Source: Desmodus rotundus
Taxonomy: Eukaryota; Chordata; Mammalia; Chiroptera; Phyllostomidae
Reading direction: 5' to 3'
Assembly: GCF_022682495.2 (NCBI RefSeq)
Contig: NC_071398.1
Span: forward strand, 89,865,705-89,929,704
DNA length: 64,000 nt
Both the position numbers and the translations under genes were made by a program. Of this stretch, positions 1 through 11,944 are shown one piece after another. A model generated the notes under the pieces. That model had not been told where the DNA came from and searched no databases. It saw nothing but the letters and a program-made list of their open reading frames with translations. The stretch's first letter is position 1; every line of letters begins with the position of its first letter.

Positions 1-119
1 GTCATCTTATCATGGCGTACTTTTCCCGGATTTTCTTTCCTGATTTTATCATTGTCTCACTTATCTTAAGATGAGGTCATAAATTTGAAATTCTCTTCTA
101 TTCGCTCAAAGTAGGATGT

Positions 120-360
120 GAATGAGGGACAATGGTATAAAAGAGGAAGAGTTTTGGAGTACTCTGGGTTCAAACCCCAGCTCTACCCATGACTAGCTAC
201 GTCATCTTGAGTACTAAAACTCTGAACCTCGGTTTCCTCATCCATGAAATGGAAATTGTAATAACACCCGCCTCTTCGGGATGTGAGGCGTGTGAAATGT
301 GTGTCACAGAGCGGGCATTCCGTAAATGTTCTTCGGTTCAGCAAGTGTCACTTTCATTAA
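120..360 (+). repeat. MIR SINE fragment
   Basis: The stretch follows the MIR consensus as I know it: a tRNA-like part with 'gggttcaaaccccagctct', then the core phrase 'ggtttcctcatccatgaaatgg' shortened here to its recognisable middle, and a tail resembling the usual 'gtgcctggcac' region. It is old and diverged. It lies in presumed RGL1 intron DNA. Family call is by eye. Confidence 0.7.
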
Positions 361-2069
361 ATTCTTCCTCATTTGTAGGACAGGCTAGCTGGAGGAGGTG
401 AGATGGGATTCAGTGGACTTGGTTAAGCACTCACCACCTAACAGTGACAAAAGCGGCTCAGAAGCACGCGACAGCAGGGTCACTCACGCTAAGTCTGTGA
501 GCCAGCGCCCACCCGCCACCTGCCGCCAGTGCGAGCAAGGTAAGCACAGAAATTGAGAAAGGTATTTAAAAATGTTTATAGAAGTTGGAGACGACCGTGT
601 ATGAGCTAGATCAGAAAATGTGCTTTAGGTTTAAACCTTGTACAGGAGAGGGTGCTCAGAGCAGCCTGGACCAGAACCTAAAACAACACACTGCTTCCTT
701 CACTGAGAAAATCGTACCATGAAAAAAAAGCCAGCTGAATGAAACGATGAGTTTCACAAAAACAGATAACTTGTTCTGTTTGTATTTATTGAAATGTAGT
801 TATAAAATTTTACACACATGTATCTGTTTATATCTGTTGAACTAATTATTTTTACAATGGGCTCATGTTTTCTATGTCTTTTTGCTCACTCTTTTCTATA
901 AAGTCATTTGCATGAATTTTACAAAATTACCCCTGTACTGGGAACTAAATTGGTCCTTCCCCACAGATAGTTGGAAACCTTTTTTAGAGCATCCATAACT
1001 CTTAGAATAAAGATGAGGCCTCCACCCTACACTTTTCCTCAGCTTCAGGTCTGGGAGTTACCTTCGACTCTAAACATCTGTTTTTGTTTCCCTAGGATAA
1101 TGGGGGAAACAACTTGGGGAAATTCCGCACGTGGGTGGTGGTAGCAAACTAAGGGTCAGCAGCCGGCAAGGTTCCTCACTTTTAAGACTCTGCTGCCACC
1201 CTGTGGCCATTCGGCATATGACCCCAAGGTAGAAAATTCACCCTCCGCTTTTTTGTTTGTTTGTTTCCTGTTCCTCTCCACCCTAACACTTACCTTGTCC
1301 CACCTTTCCCACCTAATTCCTTAGTGAGCTCCAGGAAATCTACTGAATTCTCTGCACTTCTTTATTTCTTGGTTGCCCGTTCTCAACAGTTCTGTTTAGG
1401 CAGTTTGTTACTGCTACGTGAATGTGGGCGTTTTTGCTCAATGTCAACCAAACCGCTACAAAAGCAATGAATTATACAATTAATTGGCCTCAGTCCATTC
1501 AAATAAAACTAAAAACTTTTAGAAATTAAATATAAATTATTTTACTTCTTGCCACCCAAAGAGAAAGTCACCCAAGCCACCCTGGCCATACCCCAAACGG
1601 GGTGTCGGAACACAGATAGGAAACAATTGTCGGAACAGTAAACTGAGGGAAGGTGCTCTCAACACAGCTGTGAGAGAGTTTGATAAAGCTCCTTCATCAT
1701 AACTGCACGTTATTAGTTTTATGTAAGTGACGTACATCACCACTCGCCAAAATGGAGATGACACGTGGCAGGTTAGCAAAGGGAGGGAGAAGAAAGGAGT
1801 CTGTTCCGGAAGCTACGCTCTTCCTCACAGCTTCTCCCTTCCTGTGAACGTCAACTTAGCAAGTAGAACTGTGGGCAGAAATGAGGATCGAGGTCCTTCA
1901 TTTCCTTGTGACTGAATTCGGTTTTAAAAGTCATTCTGTACAACCACACGGAGCTTTGCAAAGGTGACCTTCCTTCAAGGCTTCCTGCACCTAACAGATA
2001 TAAGGCACGGTGGCTTAGAACACTGCAGCTCAAAAAGAAGGAAATCGGACCCTTATCTGACACCGTACA
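361..2069. other. Non-coding DNA, presumed RGL1 intron
   Basis: I see no conserved coding exon, RNA gene or well-preserved repeat here. The short open frames have no recognisable protein sequence. The 780-1,000 stretch is AT-rich, the rest moderately GC-rich with many CpG dinucleotides. Assignment to an RGL1 intron rests only on the human gene order and not on an exon seen here. Confidence 0.5.
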
Positions 2070-3395
2070 CAAAAATCAATCAAAATGGATTAAAGGTTTC
2101 ACAGAAAAGCTAAAACCATAAAACAACTGGAAGAAAACAGAGGGGAAAAGCGTCTCATTGACCTCTTGATAGTTTGGACACAACACCAAAAGCTCAGGCA
2201 TCAAAACAAAAACAGGCAAGTGAGCTGCACGGACCTGAAAACGTCTGCACAGCAAAAGAAACTTAACAGAGGGAACGGCCCACCTACAGAACGACAGGGA
2301 AAACCTGCCAACAACGTACCTGCTAAGGGGCAACATCCACAATATGTGAGGAACTCATACAACTCAGTAGCAAAAAAAAAAAAATCTGATTTTAAAAAGG
2401 ACAAAGAACTTGATGGACCATTGCTCAAAAGAAGAAATAAAAATGGCCCACAGGTATATAACAGGGTGCCCAAACACTGCTAATCAAGAGGATGCAAATC
2501 AAAACCACGGTGAGATGTCACCTCATTCGTACCTGAAAGGATGGCCGTTATCAAAAAGACAAGAGACGACCGGCGTGCGGAGGATGTGCCAACGGGAACC
2601 CTGCGCGCTGCTGGTGGGATGTACTGGGTGCGGTCGCTGTGAAAATCAGCACGCGGCGGCTCCAACAATTTAACGTAGAGCTACCGTGCGCTCCAGCACG
2701 CCCGCTCCCGGGGAGTTACCCAACAGAGCTGTGAGCGGGACCCCAAGGAGCTACCTGCGCTCCCACACTCACTGCACCGTCATCCACAACAGTGAAGACA
2801 CGGCAGCAACAACCAAAGCGAGGTCGACAGGTGAACGGATAAAGGAAAGCGGCACATACACACGCAGTGGAACATTACTCAGCCTTAGGAAAGGAAATCT
2901 GCCATTTGCAACAAATGGATGAACTTGGAGGACGTGAAACTAAGTGAAAAAACCAGTAACAGACAAATGCTGCACGATCTCACTTACAAGTGGGGTTAAA
3001 ACCGTCAAGCTCACGGAAGCACGCAGTGGGGTGCTGGGGCCAGGGGCTGGGGGCGGGGGGAGTGGGGTGATGCTGGTCCAGGGGTGTAAGTTCCAGTTAC
3101 GCGAGACGGACAAGTGCTGCAGCCCCTACGCAGAGCAGGCGACCGCGTCAACAGCACTCACGGAATGCTTGCAGTTTGCCGAAAGGCTAGAGCTTCGGTC
3201 CCTCGTGCACACCCCCTAAAAAGATAACGCCATGAGGTGAGGGATATGTTAGTTCGATTGATGTTGTGATCACTTCCCAGTGTATAACTATATCGAAAGA
3301 TCCAGTTGTACACCCCAAGTACGTACCATTTTTATCTGTCAATTATACCTTGGTAGAGCTCTTTTTCTAAATGGTGGTACTTGAAATTGCCTATC
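2070..3395 (+). mobile_element. LINE-1 3' end (end of ORF2 and 3' UTR)
   Basis: The order of conserved L1 landmarks is clear: the 'aaaatggattaaagg' region, 'ttgctcaaaagaagaaat', 'gatgcaaatcaaaaccac', 'cagtggaacattactcagcc', and the closing 'gatctcacttacaagtgg' part of a 5'-truncated L1 in sense orientation. It is full of stops and frameshifts and cannot encode an active reverse transcriptase. The block at about 2,560-2,900 is unusually GC- and CpG-rich for an L1; this is discussed as a finding. Confidence 0.85.
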
Positions 3396-6300
3396 CCTAA
3401 TACCACCCTAAAATGCAGTTGGTAAATATACTAGTGGACAGAGGCTTGTTTTCAAGGTAGTGTTTCTCAATGGAGTATCATTTATTAAGGTTAAATAAGA
3501 GGTGACCTTTGAGGATGAACTTTTGGGTTTCTGTTTGCAAGCTCACTGAATCGGGAGACCCTGAGGAATTGGAGGCGGGCTGCGGGAGCAGTAAAGGCAC
3601 GGTCAGTGGCGAGCGCTGGGGAAGGGCTGGGAGCAGCAGAGCGGGCCTGCACCGTAGGGAGCTGGTGGGGACCCGAGCTGAGCAGTTCACGAAGACACGG
3701 ACCAACAAGGCCCACCCAAGCTGGAAGGGGCCCTGCAGTGGACACAGGACCGGCGCTGGTGTGGAGACTAGAAGTCCGATGATGAGAAACATGGTAAGAG
3801 TTGGTGGCGCTGCTGCAGGAGGCCTTCTAGGTGCTTCCATCACCCCTGATGGGTGAATTTTAGAGCAGTATTTACACATCAGAACTTCTGCTGGTAACTG
3901 AGGGAAATCAGAGACACTGACCATCACTCACTCCTTCCAGTGGCCTGAGGGAGAGCAAAGAGGGACCATCCGAGAGTGAGGCATGACTACCCCCGCGTCC
4001 AGTGTCGTAAGAGACCGTGTGGAGGTGAAGGGCGCGGGGGAAAGAATGGACAAGGACGAGCGGCTCCTCCTCCAGCCACAGAGGAAGGGCCACAACTGTG
4101 TCTTAAACTGGAGGGAACCACGTACATATCGATACCAACGGTCTCCCAGGGAACTTGTCAGAGGAAACTGCTAGCACAGAACCACCCAGGTGTGGGCAAA
4201 ACAAAGAGTTCCCCTTCTGGGACGGTGGCCTGTCAGTTGAGAGCACCTCCCTCTGGGGAAGTCGAGTCTGCGCCCCCCGTCACTGGGGCCTCCTGCTCAC
4301 CAAAGGGCAAACCTCCCTCGGAGAGGCCGGGAACCTCCCTCCACAGGCCACAGAACCAACAAACCTTTCCATACATCAAGCCTGGAACCTATTCTACATC
4401 AGGACAAAGGTACTCAGTAATGTGACCTCAGAACTTGATTCTTAGGCCAGAGGGGGGTGAAAAACCCAACATGTTCACTTAAACAGTCAGATATTATGCT
4501 TTTATCCAGACTGGAATATGCATTCCCGGATATTTTCATCTTTGGAACAGGTGGTTTGAAATGCAAACGAAGCACCGAGTGTCAGAGCTGCGTCCTAGCA
4601 GCAGCTATTTTGCAAACGTTACCATGGCACCAATTCAACAGCGTTCCTAGAAGCGGCCACACCTCGGCAAGGTCTCTCTAACTCCGGACGGCAGAGTTCA
4701 AGCGAACTGATAGACCCCGGCCGAGGAGGAGTCCTGCGCCGACCATAGGAGGTGGGTCTGTGCAGTACAGCTGCCGTCTGCAGCTACTGGACACGGGGAA
4801 CTTAGAGAGGGAGAAACAGAAAATGGACCGTCCCCACAAACACCTGCAGTGTGAGCCAAGCCTGCAGACAAGATGACGGTAATCGTAACTGCTAACATTT
4901 GTTTTTAGCTGCGAACAGATTGTGCGCAGATTGGGCAGGGCCAGCTCCACTCTCTGGCTACTCTGGTGCACACTGTGCTGTACCAGCACTTACTAAACCC
5001 TAGCTGGGTGAAAATAAAGCAGATTGCTCGCCCAGGGCAGCAGCCCAGGGCGCTCCCAGCCGGAGGAGGACGGAGCTGGGGTACGCAGGTCTCCACTTCT
5101 CGCTGCCAGCACATCCGCTCTACCAGGGCAAGACGCCTTCCCCCGGCACAGACAAAGAGGACCAGGGGACAGGGACACGGGAGTCTTGGCCAGCCCCGGC
5201 CTGGGCTAACCAGGGCGTGTCCCTGCCTGGTGAGGGGAGAATGAAAGGACAGATACCACAGGTTAGCAGGACAGCACAGCCTGTGATCGATGACTAACTG
5301 ACGGCATGACCCACAAACTCTGTCAGAGTTCCAAGGGGGCAACGGCTCTTCCCTGTTTCCCCTTCCGATGAGGGGGATCAAACAGGCCATAGGGAGCCAC
5401 GGCTGGTTGGCACTGAACAGCCATCAGCAAGGATGAAACTCCATTATGCATGAAGGCCATTAGCCCTCAGATCCTGCTTAAAGACAATAACGAGGCACCG
5501 TTCGCAGCTAAAGTAGCCAGAGGAGAGGAAGAAGGCAAAGGAAGGAGTGCATGGGAGAGCGGTTGGGGGTCTCCATTCCGCCTCCGTCTTGAAAGAAGCA
5601 AAGAGCTCTGCTTCCCCGAATGGTAAACCTGGGACCGTTGTATATTGTTAACTCACCCACCCACCCCCACCCCCCGGAAGGTAGAACAGGGCCTCTCAGT
5701 CCTGCTTCCACGACACTTTAGCCCAACCAATCTGTAAATGTTCCATGGGTGAACTGAAATTGTAATTTGAGCAGCAGCCTGAATATCAGGTGTGCCCCCC
5801 AACAGTGGGCCACCGCCGGGGCGTGATAGGCAAAAGAGAGTGCGACTTTGGGCGTGGTTTCAGGAGGTTCTGGCATTCGGAGACACCCAGTCCAATGAGG
5901 AAGGCTGAGCGAGCAGCAGATGCTGGAAGAAATCGATGCTCAGGACCAAGCAGGAGATGGTGTCAGTCCCAGGTTATCAGTCCATGGCCAGGGGTTATGC
6001 AGAAAGAGTCCAGGGCCCCAGAAAAAGCTTTGTGAGGTGGAGGAAGCCTCAGGGCAGGAATTCACTGGCAGCAGGAAAATACAACGCTTAGGAGACGGAG
6101 ACCAACCCCCTTCCTATGGACTAAGTTGACATGACAGAGGTTAGGAGCAATCCGGAATGTGATGGGTGAGGGACGCCCAGGGTTACTGCAGAGACATTAG
6201 CCGTTACGATAAAGGTGATGTAAGTAAAGTCACAGTCCATCTACAGCTGGACTGAGGTCCTGAAATGCTTTCTGTCCGGGGCAAGGATACAGAAGGGACC

Positions 6301-6429
6301 GCGTGGGTTTCCGCCTGGAGATCAAACACAGCACCAGCTGAGGCGGTCGGGGCTGAGGCTGATCAAAGTGTTCCCGTAGGAGAGGCTGTAACAATACCTC
6401 TGAAGTTATAAGTTAGACTTTGAAAAGTA
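3396..6429. other. Non-coding DNA, presumed RGL1 intron
   Basis: There is no recognisable exon, RNA or young transposon in this 3 kb. It is moderately GC-rich with scattered CpGs. Open frames of up to about 160 codons on either strand carry no recognisable domains and overlap each other in several frames, as expected by chance in GC-rich DNA. Confidence 0.5.
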
Positions 6430-7400
6430 AAAAATGTACTTTGTTGCAATGGTCACTTTATCGCTTTTAAATTCTCTGCTTTATCTGTTTTGTTACCTAG
6501 ACAAAGTGTTACATGTAAAAAATGAAACCATAAGTATTAGAAGAAAATACAGGGAATACTTAATTCCTTTTGATGGGAAAGTCTTTTCTAAATGCACTAG
6601 TGACAAAGTAAATCATAAGGATAAATATATATCAGACGACATAAAAAAGAAAATGTAGTGCAACTAACATGCCATCAGCACCATTAAAAGGCTCTAGAGC
6701 CCAGGTAAAACACATGCGACAAATGTAACAGGTAATATCCCTGACACATGAGGAGCGCTTGTGAATCAATAAGGAAACCCTCAAACAAAAAACAAAAGGT
6801 AAGGGACCAGATACATTTCACAAAAGAGTAAGTACTACAGGCCAATAAGCACGCGAATAGGTGCTCAGCCTCACTAGGAATTGAAAGGGCACAGATTATA
6901 ACCACAAGGAGATGCTCAAATTCTCAAGGTGGCCAAGGGGGCTGTAAACCGGCACAGCAGAGGCTGTGGCAGCACCGGTCTGCCTTCCTAGGAAGCGATG
7001 TGAGGAAGTCTGACCTAATAATATGACTTCTAGTCATATTACTAAAGAAAAGAGATGCAAATGATCTCTTTAAAGAAACATTCATCAGGTGTGATTTATA
7101 ATAGCAAGACACAAGAACCTGAATGCTATCGTTATGTACTGTGGGTTTTTTGAAGAACTTCAACGACGAGGAAAAATGCTCACGACATATTACTAAGTGA
7201 AAAGGCACAGTATAAACACGACTTTGTTCACATCGTGCGTAACGCACAGCAAAACCACCGCAGGGAACGGGCCTGTGCACGGTAATGGAAGTGTAAACTG
7301 ATACAAATCGGCAGGAGTTTTATTTTTCCTCTGTGTGTCAGTGTTATTAAAAATTCTACAAGAAACATGTGCTGCTTGTATAATAAAAAGGCGTTATAAA
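6430..7400 (+). mobile_element. Old LINE-1/HAL1-type fragment
   Basis: Phrases typical of old L1 or HAL1 ORF2 3' ends are visible in order: 'gccaataagcacgcgaatag' with 'gtgctcagcctcactagg' (the usual 'caacctcactag' phrase), then 'aaccacaaggagatgctcaa', and 'catattactaagtgaaaagg' (the usual 'tgctaagtgaaa' phrase). The copy is strongly diverged and not coding. It contains a short perfect hairpin at 7,019-7,041. Confidence 0.7.
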
Positions 7401-7681
7401 ATATTTTTAAGCTATATTATAATGCCCTGGAGGTTGTTGCTTGGGAACAATGACGACCAAAGGAATATTTTTTAAAGAAAAAACATCACTTAAAGATCTC
7501 AACTCTCTGGTTTTTAACATCCCAGAAACTACCTGAAATATCCTGAAGAGCCGTATTTGCTTTTAGAAGAGTAAAGTTTCCAAAATGCTCTAACAAGACC
7601 CACCCACGGGAAATAAAACTCTCGGTTGCGGACGAATGAGTGTCCACGACCCAAAGAATACTCTCCTGGCGCTTCCTTTTC

Positions 7682-7750
7682 TTTATGGCATTTTTTTCCA
7701 TTACCATGTATCCCCCTCATACCCTCTTCCACCCCCCTCCCCACCCCCGC
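7682..7750 (-). repeat. Possible antisense L1 3'-tail fragment
   Basis: A T-run followed by 'ccattaccatgtatcccc' and C-rich sequence resembles, in antisense, the G-rich 3' UTR end plus poly-A of chiropteran L1 elements. A second copy of the same phrase occurs at about 51,490-51,545. The family name is from memory and uncertain; the resemblance between the two places is directly visible. Confidence 0.4.
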
Positions 7751-8033
7751 TGGCATCCCCTTGCACCCATTGCTCGACTGCCTCAGAATCTGTGAAACGG
7801 GGAAGGTGTATTGTGCCTTTCTGCTTTGTCTCCGCCTCCTCCCTAGGAGTCTCAACAAAGATGAATCCGGAGCTTTCTAAGCAATGGATATATATTATTA
7901 TCTTTCAGACTCAAGGATGTTACCATGGTTATCACGCTACCTGCTTTAAGGGAAAATATGACTCAGTAAAGTAATGCACTGTCTTTAGTTTCTCCTGCAC
8001 TGGTTTTATATGTAATTTCTCTTCCTTGTTTAG

Positions 8034-9156
8034 GATTGCGGCTGGAAGACACTAAAACTAGCGACGGAGCCATTATTTGAGGAATACCTAGCAAACCGCG
8101 GAACAATGGTCAAGCCTTATTACTGGCTGAGCTTCTGTCGAGACTGCCCCAGTGGTCCTTCTCATATTCGGACAGGCGGAGAAGCACGAGTTTCCTGCAC
8201 AGAATTCTATCGGGCTTTTGGATTCCCTTATGGGCCAACACACCCTCAAACGGAACACCTCCTGTTGGATGAGCTTAAAACCTCTAGTGGGAGCCTGGTG
8301 CAAAAGGGGCAGCTGCACTGCCAGTAATACTCACCCAGAATCAATGCTACTTGAGACGAACGGGTACTTGGACGCGGCCGTCTACAGTAACGACGGCATC
8401 AGGCACTTCGTTCTGTATTCCAGCAACTCCCCTTGCAATGAAGCTGACCACTGCTGTGTGAGCAAAATGTACAACTTCCTGCTCACCTACCCAGACGTCA
8501 CGCTGAGCGTTTACTTCTCTCAGCTCTATCACACTGACGCTGATTTTCCGGCCTCGGCATGGAACCGTGAAGCTCTCCGGAGCCTGGCTAGTCTATGGCC
8601 GAAGGTCACTCTGAGCCCAGTAAGTGGGATCTGGCATTTTCTCCTCGACAACTTTGTGAGCGGTGTTTTCGGTCCAACTGTTTTCCAGCCCATGCTAACG
8701 GGGAGAGCACTGGCTGACAGGCGCAATGCGCATGAAATCAACGCCATAACAGGAGTGAAACCTTATTTCACGGACGTTCTTCCCCAGACGAAAGAGGACC
8801 AGAACGTGACCGCCCCGGCAGCTGGAGAGAGCTACGCCTTCACCAGTGTCTTTCCTGGACAGTCTCTCCGAGTGACAAGTGCACAACCACAGCCCAGCCT
8901 GACGCCAGACCCCAGGGTCCCCGTCGTCTTTGTGCTTGTGCCTTTCAGAGACCTGCCACCAATGCATGCCGCTCAAAACCCATACAAGCCCAGGAATGTT
9001 GTAAGGCACTTAAACATGCCCCAAATGTCACCCTGGGAAACCAGGGACCTCAGGAGGCCTGCCGCGGCAACGCCAGTGGAGACAGTGGCCATCACAGAAT
9101 GGTCTGTAAGTAACAAGGCAGATGGAAAGAAGAAGAAAAGTAAAGGGAAAAAATAA
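8034..9156 (+). pseudogene. APOBEC4: APOBEC4 coding exon, probably inactivated
   Basis: This is the single large coding exon of APOBEC4, a member of the AID/APOBEC zinc-dependent cytidine deaminase family whose enzymatic role is poorly defined. A polypyrimidine tract and AG at 8,032-8,033 give a good 3' splice site. The N-terminal part reads in one frame (VKPYYWLSF, IRTGGEARVS, SGSLVQKG; codons to about 8,309). The rest reads in the next frame from about 8,311 to the TAA at 9,154-9,156 and includes the zinc-site pieces HPES (8,332) and PCNEADHCC (8,431), then FSQLYHTDADFPASAWNREA, ITGVKPYFTDVL and a lysine-rich C-terminus. Two lesions are visible. The codon aligned with the human start is ACG (8,064-8,066), and the frame shifts near 8,307-8,313, where about 8 bases appear missing relative to human, giving a stop at 8,325-8,327 in the first frame. 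The downstream frame is otherwise open, so inactivation is either recent or a shortened protein is made from ATG 8,344. No upstream exon was identified. Confidence 0.85.
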
Positions 9157-10870
9157 CATCTACATTCCAACAACATAGGACCAAACAAATCATCAGAGGA
9201 CTTAGATGGTAGCCAACAAAAACCCAGAAACTTTCTCTCTGAGGTGTGAGCCAAGATGGGGATGAAATGATACACCAGAGGCAAAACCTGAATTATTTAC
9301 CATCTTAACTATTACAGAGCGACACTATTTTAAACATAATCCAAAACGTTTCCATAAGCAACTTAATATCTTCCCTTTATTTTGAAAGCGGCAGGCTCAA
9401 AGGGAGCCATTAGTACATTGCCAGTGTTTTGGTGTGAAAAAGAAAATGTCATTATCCTGGTCTACTCATATCATCTCTCCATTAAAAAAGCCTGTGGACT
9501 AAATGGCTTCCTAAATGGGTTTCAGTATAAAAGTTTCCTGTAAAATTGGAAAACAACCTGAAGTTACTGTCATTAAGTGCTGCTTGCAAAAGCAAATCAG
9601 GGATTTTCCATTAATTGTTCATTGCGGACAGAAGATTTTAGGCAGCCCATTTTTTCTAAAGTGGTTCGAAATAGCTTCGTGGTGGGAAAAAGCTCTTCTG
9701 CTAATTCAGGAGATATAGCTGCAAAAATTGATGTTTGACATGCAGCCACCTGCTCAGTTTGATCTTTCCCAGCCCAGGCCTCTCCCTCCTGAGCAGATGG
9801 TAGAGGCAGCCTGGCACGTGAGACCCTCCGGAGGCTCCTTCTATCTCACACTGTGTGGCCCCAAGCCACTAGCACTGGCTCTGAAGCCTCCTCCTCTCCC
9901 TGCCTGTTGCCCTGTCCCATCAGCGACCTCGTAAGTTCCCATAGGTCTGGTTCTGTCTCATTTCTTCAGTTTCCCTTTAGGACCCAGCACAATATGCAGG
10001 CAAAATACGGGCAGCGAGGCTGTGCATCTTCATCTCGAAACTACCAGTCACCGTTCCCCACCCTTCTTCTCCATTCTAGCCAAGTGGCCACGGAACTGTC
10101 CTGCCGTGGACATGCCTTTTTGTGGGGTTAGCATCCATTCTTCCTTCTTCGGATGTAGCCCCTCAGTGCATACTGGTAATTTGTTTTACCTCCTTTTTTC
10201 TGAGCACTTTTTTTTCACCAATGCACATCTATACCTTCTCTTAAAGCCTTGTTCAAAACACCCTTCTTGGAAAGTGCTCTTTGACTAACCTCTGAACACG
10301 TACACCACGCCACTTCGTTTCATTTGTATGCACTTGCTGCCTCGCTGTCTTCTCAAAAGAAAAGAAAAATGTCTAAAATGGAAATTTCTGTTGTGATTAA
10401 AATAAATAAAAATTTTAAAAGGAACATCTATTGTTAACCTGAGATTTTTATAAAATTATTGGAATTTTATTTGGGGTATACAGTAATTATTATTTAAAGA
10501 GGTACTTGTGAAGTTTATTAAATCATAAAATCACACCTACAGTTTGGGATATAGAATTTAAAAAGAATCCAACGTGACAGATTCAGCATCTCTGATCACT
10601 ATAAGCGTAGATCCAGGTGGGTGACTTAGATAGTGGTGTCAGCGAGTCTGGGAAGCCTGGGAGCCAGCTCTAAAGCTTCTTGCCAGATCAGCTGGTGATA
10701 CCCCAGCAGGAAGGACCTGCCCACCTTGTGGGCTCCTCAAAAAAAAAAAAAAAAAAGTAGATGCAATTAGTTGCCATGAAATCTGTCCCCAAAGTGGTCA
10801 AGAAGACCACAAAAATTAATCTGGCTACAAAGAATCCAGACAGGACACAGTCTGAAATGTGTGATGATTT
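9157..10870. other. APOBEC4 3' flank and intronic DNA
   Basis: The first few hundred bases are presumably APOBEC4 3' UTR by position. No other exon is seen. A run of 19 A residues lies at 10,739-10,757 with no recognisable retrocopy before it. Overlapping AATAAA signals occur at 10,401-10,410. The 9,720-10,320 stretch resembles an old L2 tail, but I cannot assign it firmly. Confidence 0.4.
10401..10410 (+). promoter_or_regulatory. Candidate polyadenylation signal
   Basis: Two overlapping AATAAA hexamers (10,401-10,406 and 10,405-10,410) lie about 1.25 kb after the APOBEC4 stop. The site is in AT-rich DNA, so chance occurrence is possible. No closer canonical signal stood out. Confidence 0.25.
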
Positions 10871-10874
10871 GTAT

Positions 10875-11169
10875 TTCAAATGTGACCCTGGATACCAATG
10901 GTGTATCACAAAGGGAGAGATGTTGCCAGAACTACAGCGAACTGCTTTGGGCAGCTGAATTTTTGTACTGGGGAGTTAACACTGGGGCCAGGAAGAAGGA
11001 TATTACTGCCAGTCAGGGCTTCGACAACAGACTACGAAAGAGCAGAAAGGCAGAGGGCCCTAGGTAAGCACCACTGCCTTATCTGAAAGACAAGGGGCAT
11101 GAGCAAGATCATCTTGAAGGTTCCTTCTGGCTCCATCTGCTTAAATCGGCACGCAGAGCAGTAGTTCCA
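10875..11169 (+). repeat. Copy A of a diverged two-copy segment
   Basis: This segment aligns by eye with 12,072-12,387. Shared landmarks in the same order are 'ttcaaat', 'cctggatA', 'tgttgccagaacta', 'gggcag', 'aagcacc/aagctgt', 'acaagggacatgag' type sequence, 'aaggttcctt' and 'gttcca' at the end. I do not recognise it as a named repeat. It may be a local duplication or two copies of an old interspersed element. Confidence 0.65.
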
Positions 11170-11940
11170 GGGAGTGAGCTCGTGCTGTCAGCAATGGGGT
11201 CTCTGACTCACCCCACATGGGCTCTTGGTCGAGCCAGGCTGGGCCACGGATGTAGGGAAGAGTAGAAGTTGGAATGCTCCACCTCTTTTTGGCAAACTGA
11301 AAGTGGTGGTCTAGAAGAATTTGCGCCGTCACCACACATATGCAAATTCCAGTAAAGAACATACAAGCCAATAAGCGAACGCAGCAAGCGGGAATGGCGA
11401 TCTAAAAAGGGCAGGGAGGTAAATCCCAAGAAACTGATGAGGGTGGGGAACGGGAGTATTGCCTTGGTCGGTCTACCATGGTGCAGGGTTAGCCTCTCGG
11501 CTTCGTAAGTTCAACTACTACTTAGTAGATACGGAGAGAGCGGGTTTATTCATCAGCAGCAGACCTGGGGTAACACAGTTCCCAGGACTGACGTGTAAAA
11601 GCAGAAAGCTGACGTGCTGACTTCCAGTGAGACTTACAACTGGATGTGCAACCAGATAGTCAAGTTGTCCAGCCCATCGGCTCTGCCATGTGGATAAACT
11701 ACACGAGAAGCCCAGCTGGAGTCAGAAGTGTCCTTTGTGCGGTAGAGGCGCTCAGTATGTGATTCAGGTGTTCGGTGCTAGCAGACTCTGCTTACCCAGG
11801 ATGGACATCTGCCACGTGAAATGAAATGGAGTGATATACACAAGGGCACCTGTGCCCTGGACAGCGTTTAGGAGGCCCAAGAACGTTTCATCAAGTTACA
11901 CTTTAACTCTGCTGGCCTTGGAGCCAATCCTCTCTCTACC
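11170..11940. other. Non-coding intronic DNA
   Basis: No exon or recognised repeat is seen between the two copies of the diverged segment. Base composition is balanced with ordinary CpG content, in contrast to the AT-rich block that starts just to the right. Confidence 0.4.
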
Positions 11941-11944
11941 CGGT

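Noticed and set aside
8152..9156. A 334-codon open frame starting at ATG 8,152
   Set aside because: The first 50 or so codons are the shifted frame of the conserved APOBEC4 N-terminus. Only from about 8,311 does this frame match APOBEC4, so ATG 8,152 is not the ancestral start.
10739..10757. A-tail of a processed retrocopy
   Set aside because: No recognisable mRNA or SINE precedes the A-run and no convincing target-site duplication was found.
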